Shown: in pieces, positions 14,119 to 14,172 of the stretch
Numbering within the stretch: the first letter of the stretch is position 1
Layout: each line of letters starts with the position of its first letter
Source: Gammaproteobacteria bacterium
GTDB taxonomy: Bacteria > Pseudomonadota > Gammaproteobacteria > UBA9339
Assembly: GCA_018814965.1 (NCBI GenBank)
Contig: JAHIYS010000237.1
Span: 1 to 14,172 of the forward strand
Direction of reading: 5' to 3'
Length of the DNA stretch: 14,172 nucleotides
Translations under genes and position numbers: made by a program
Notes under the pieces: generated by a model
Told to the model about the DNA's origin: nothing
Seen by the model: only the letters and a program-made list of their open reading frames with translations
Databases searched by the model: none

Positions 14119-14172
14119 ATGTTCCAATTAAATAAAAAAGAAGTAGAGAATGTTTCTGGTGGAGATGGAGTC
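14119..14172 (+). CDS. Start of a double-glycine leader peptide gene (bacteriocin/microcin-like), 3' end outside the window
   Basis: ATG 14119 opens a frame of 18 codons to the window edge: MFQLNKKEVENVSGGDGV. Taking the second G of VSGG as -1, the residues match the double-glycine leader consensus at every key position: L at -12, E at -8, V at -7, V at -4, G at -2 and G at -1. Such leaders are removed during export by ABC transporters with an N-terminal C39 peptidase domain; they direct class II bacteriocins, microcins and small secreted peptides. The mature peptide would begin DGV. The weak GCGAG upstream and the TATACT/TATAAT boxes support expression. No C39 transporter is in this window, so processing partners must lie elsewhere. 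With only 18 residues visible, the identity of the mature peptide is unknown, and a cytoplasmic protein with a chance VSGG is possible. Confidence 0.6.
   Translation, partial: MFQLNKKEVENVSGGDGV

Overview
The window reads as AT-rich chromosomal DNA of a gammaproteobacterium. The evidence is the ribF–ileS linkage, a bacterial-type IleS with a C-terminal zinc finger, and an exporter operon with the same gene order as Escherichia coli ybhG-ybhF-ybhS-ybhR. A low-GC, possibly host-associated lineage (Legionellales or similar) would fit the gene content and the palindromic repeats, but the sequence alone does not fix the taxon.

Layout. (1) 1-410, + strand: the 3' end of a gene whose frame is open to the window edge. 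It carries an Asp-box (BNR-like) motif and then a C-terminal J-domain with an HPD motif. (2) 411-754: no gene, but several hairpins and degenerate repeats. (3) 755-8167, - strand: reading in the direction of transcription, ribF (FMN/FAD synthesis), an EamA/DMT-family transporter that overlaps it by ATGA, ileS, and then a P2-type cation ATPase. The block ribF–transporter–ileS is bordered on each side by a copy of the same double-hairpin palindromic repeat (3235-3292 and 8243-8313). The usual gammaproteobacterial neighbours murJ and lspA are absent. (4) 8412-13060, - strand: a tight five-gene operon, transcribed as membrane-fusion protein, ATPase 1, ATPase 2, permease 1, permease 2. The neighbouring coding regions overlap by ATGA twice or are separated by 2 or 14 bases. 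In E. coli the two ATPases are one fused protein (YbhF); here they are separate and have complementary motif deviations that predict one degenerate and one consensus ATP site. (5) 13229-13837, + strand: a MarC-family membrane protein divergent from the exporter. The 168-base spacer holds an exact 10-base direct repeat and an 8-base inverted repeat. (6) 13838-14172: a hairpin, a 53-base repeat that matches an inverted copy at 510-562, and the first 18 codons of a + strand gene whose product starts with a textbook double-glycine leader (VSGG), cut off by the window edge.

Most of the window is well-understood housekeeping and transport. The parts that may belong to something less described are at the two edges: the Asp-box/J-domain protein and the double-glycine leader peptide. 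Both are truncated, so the neighbouring sequence is what would decide their roles.
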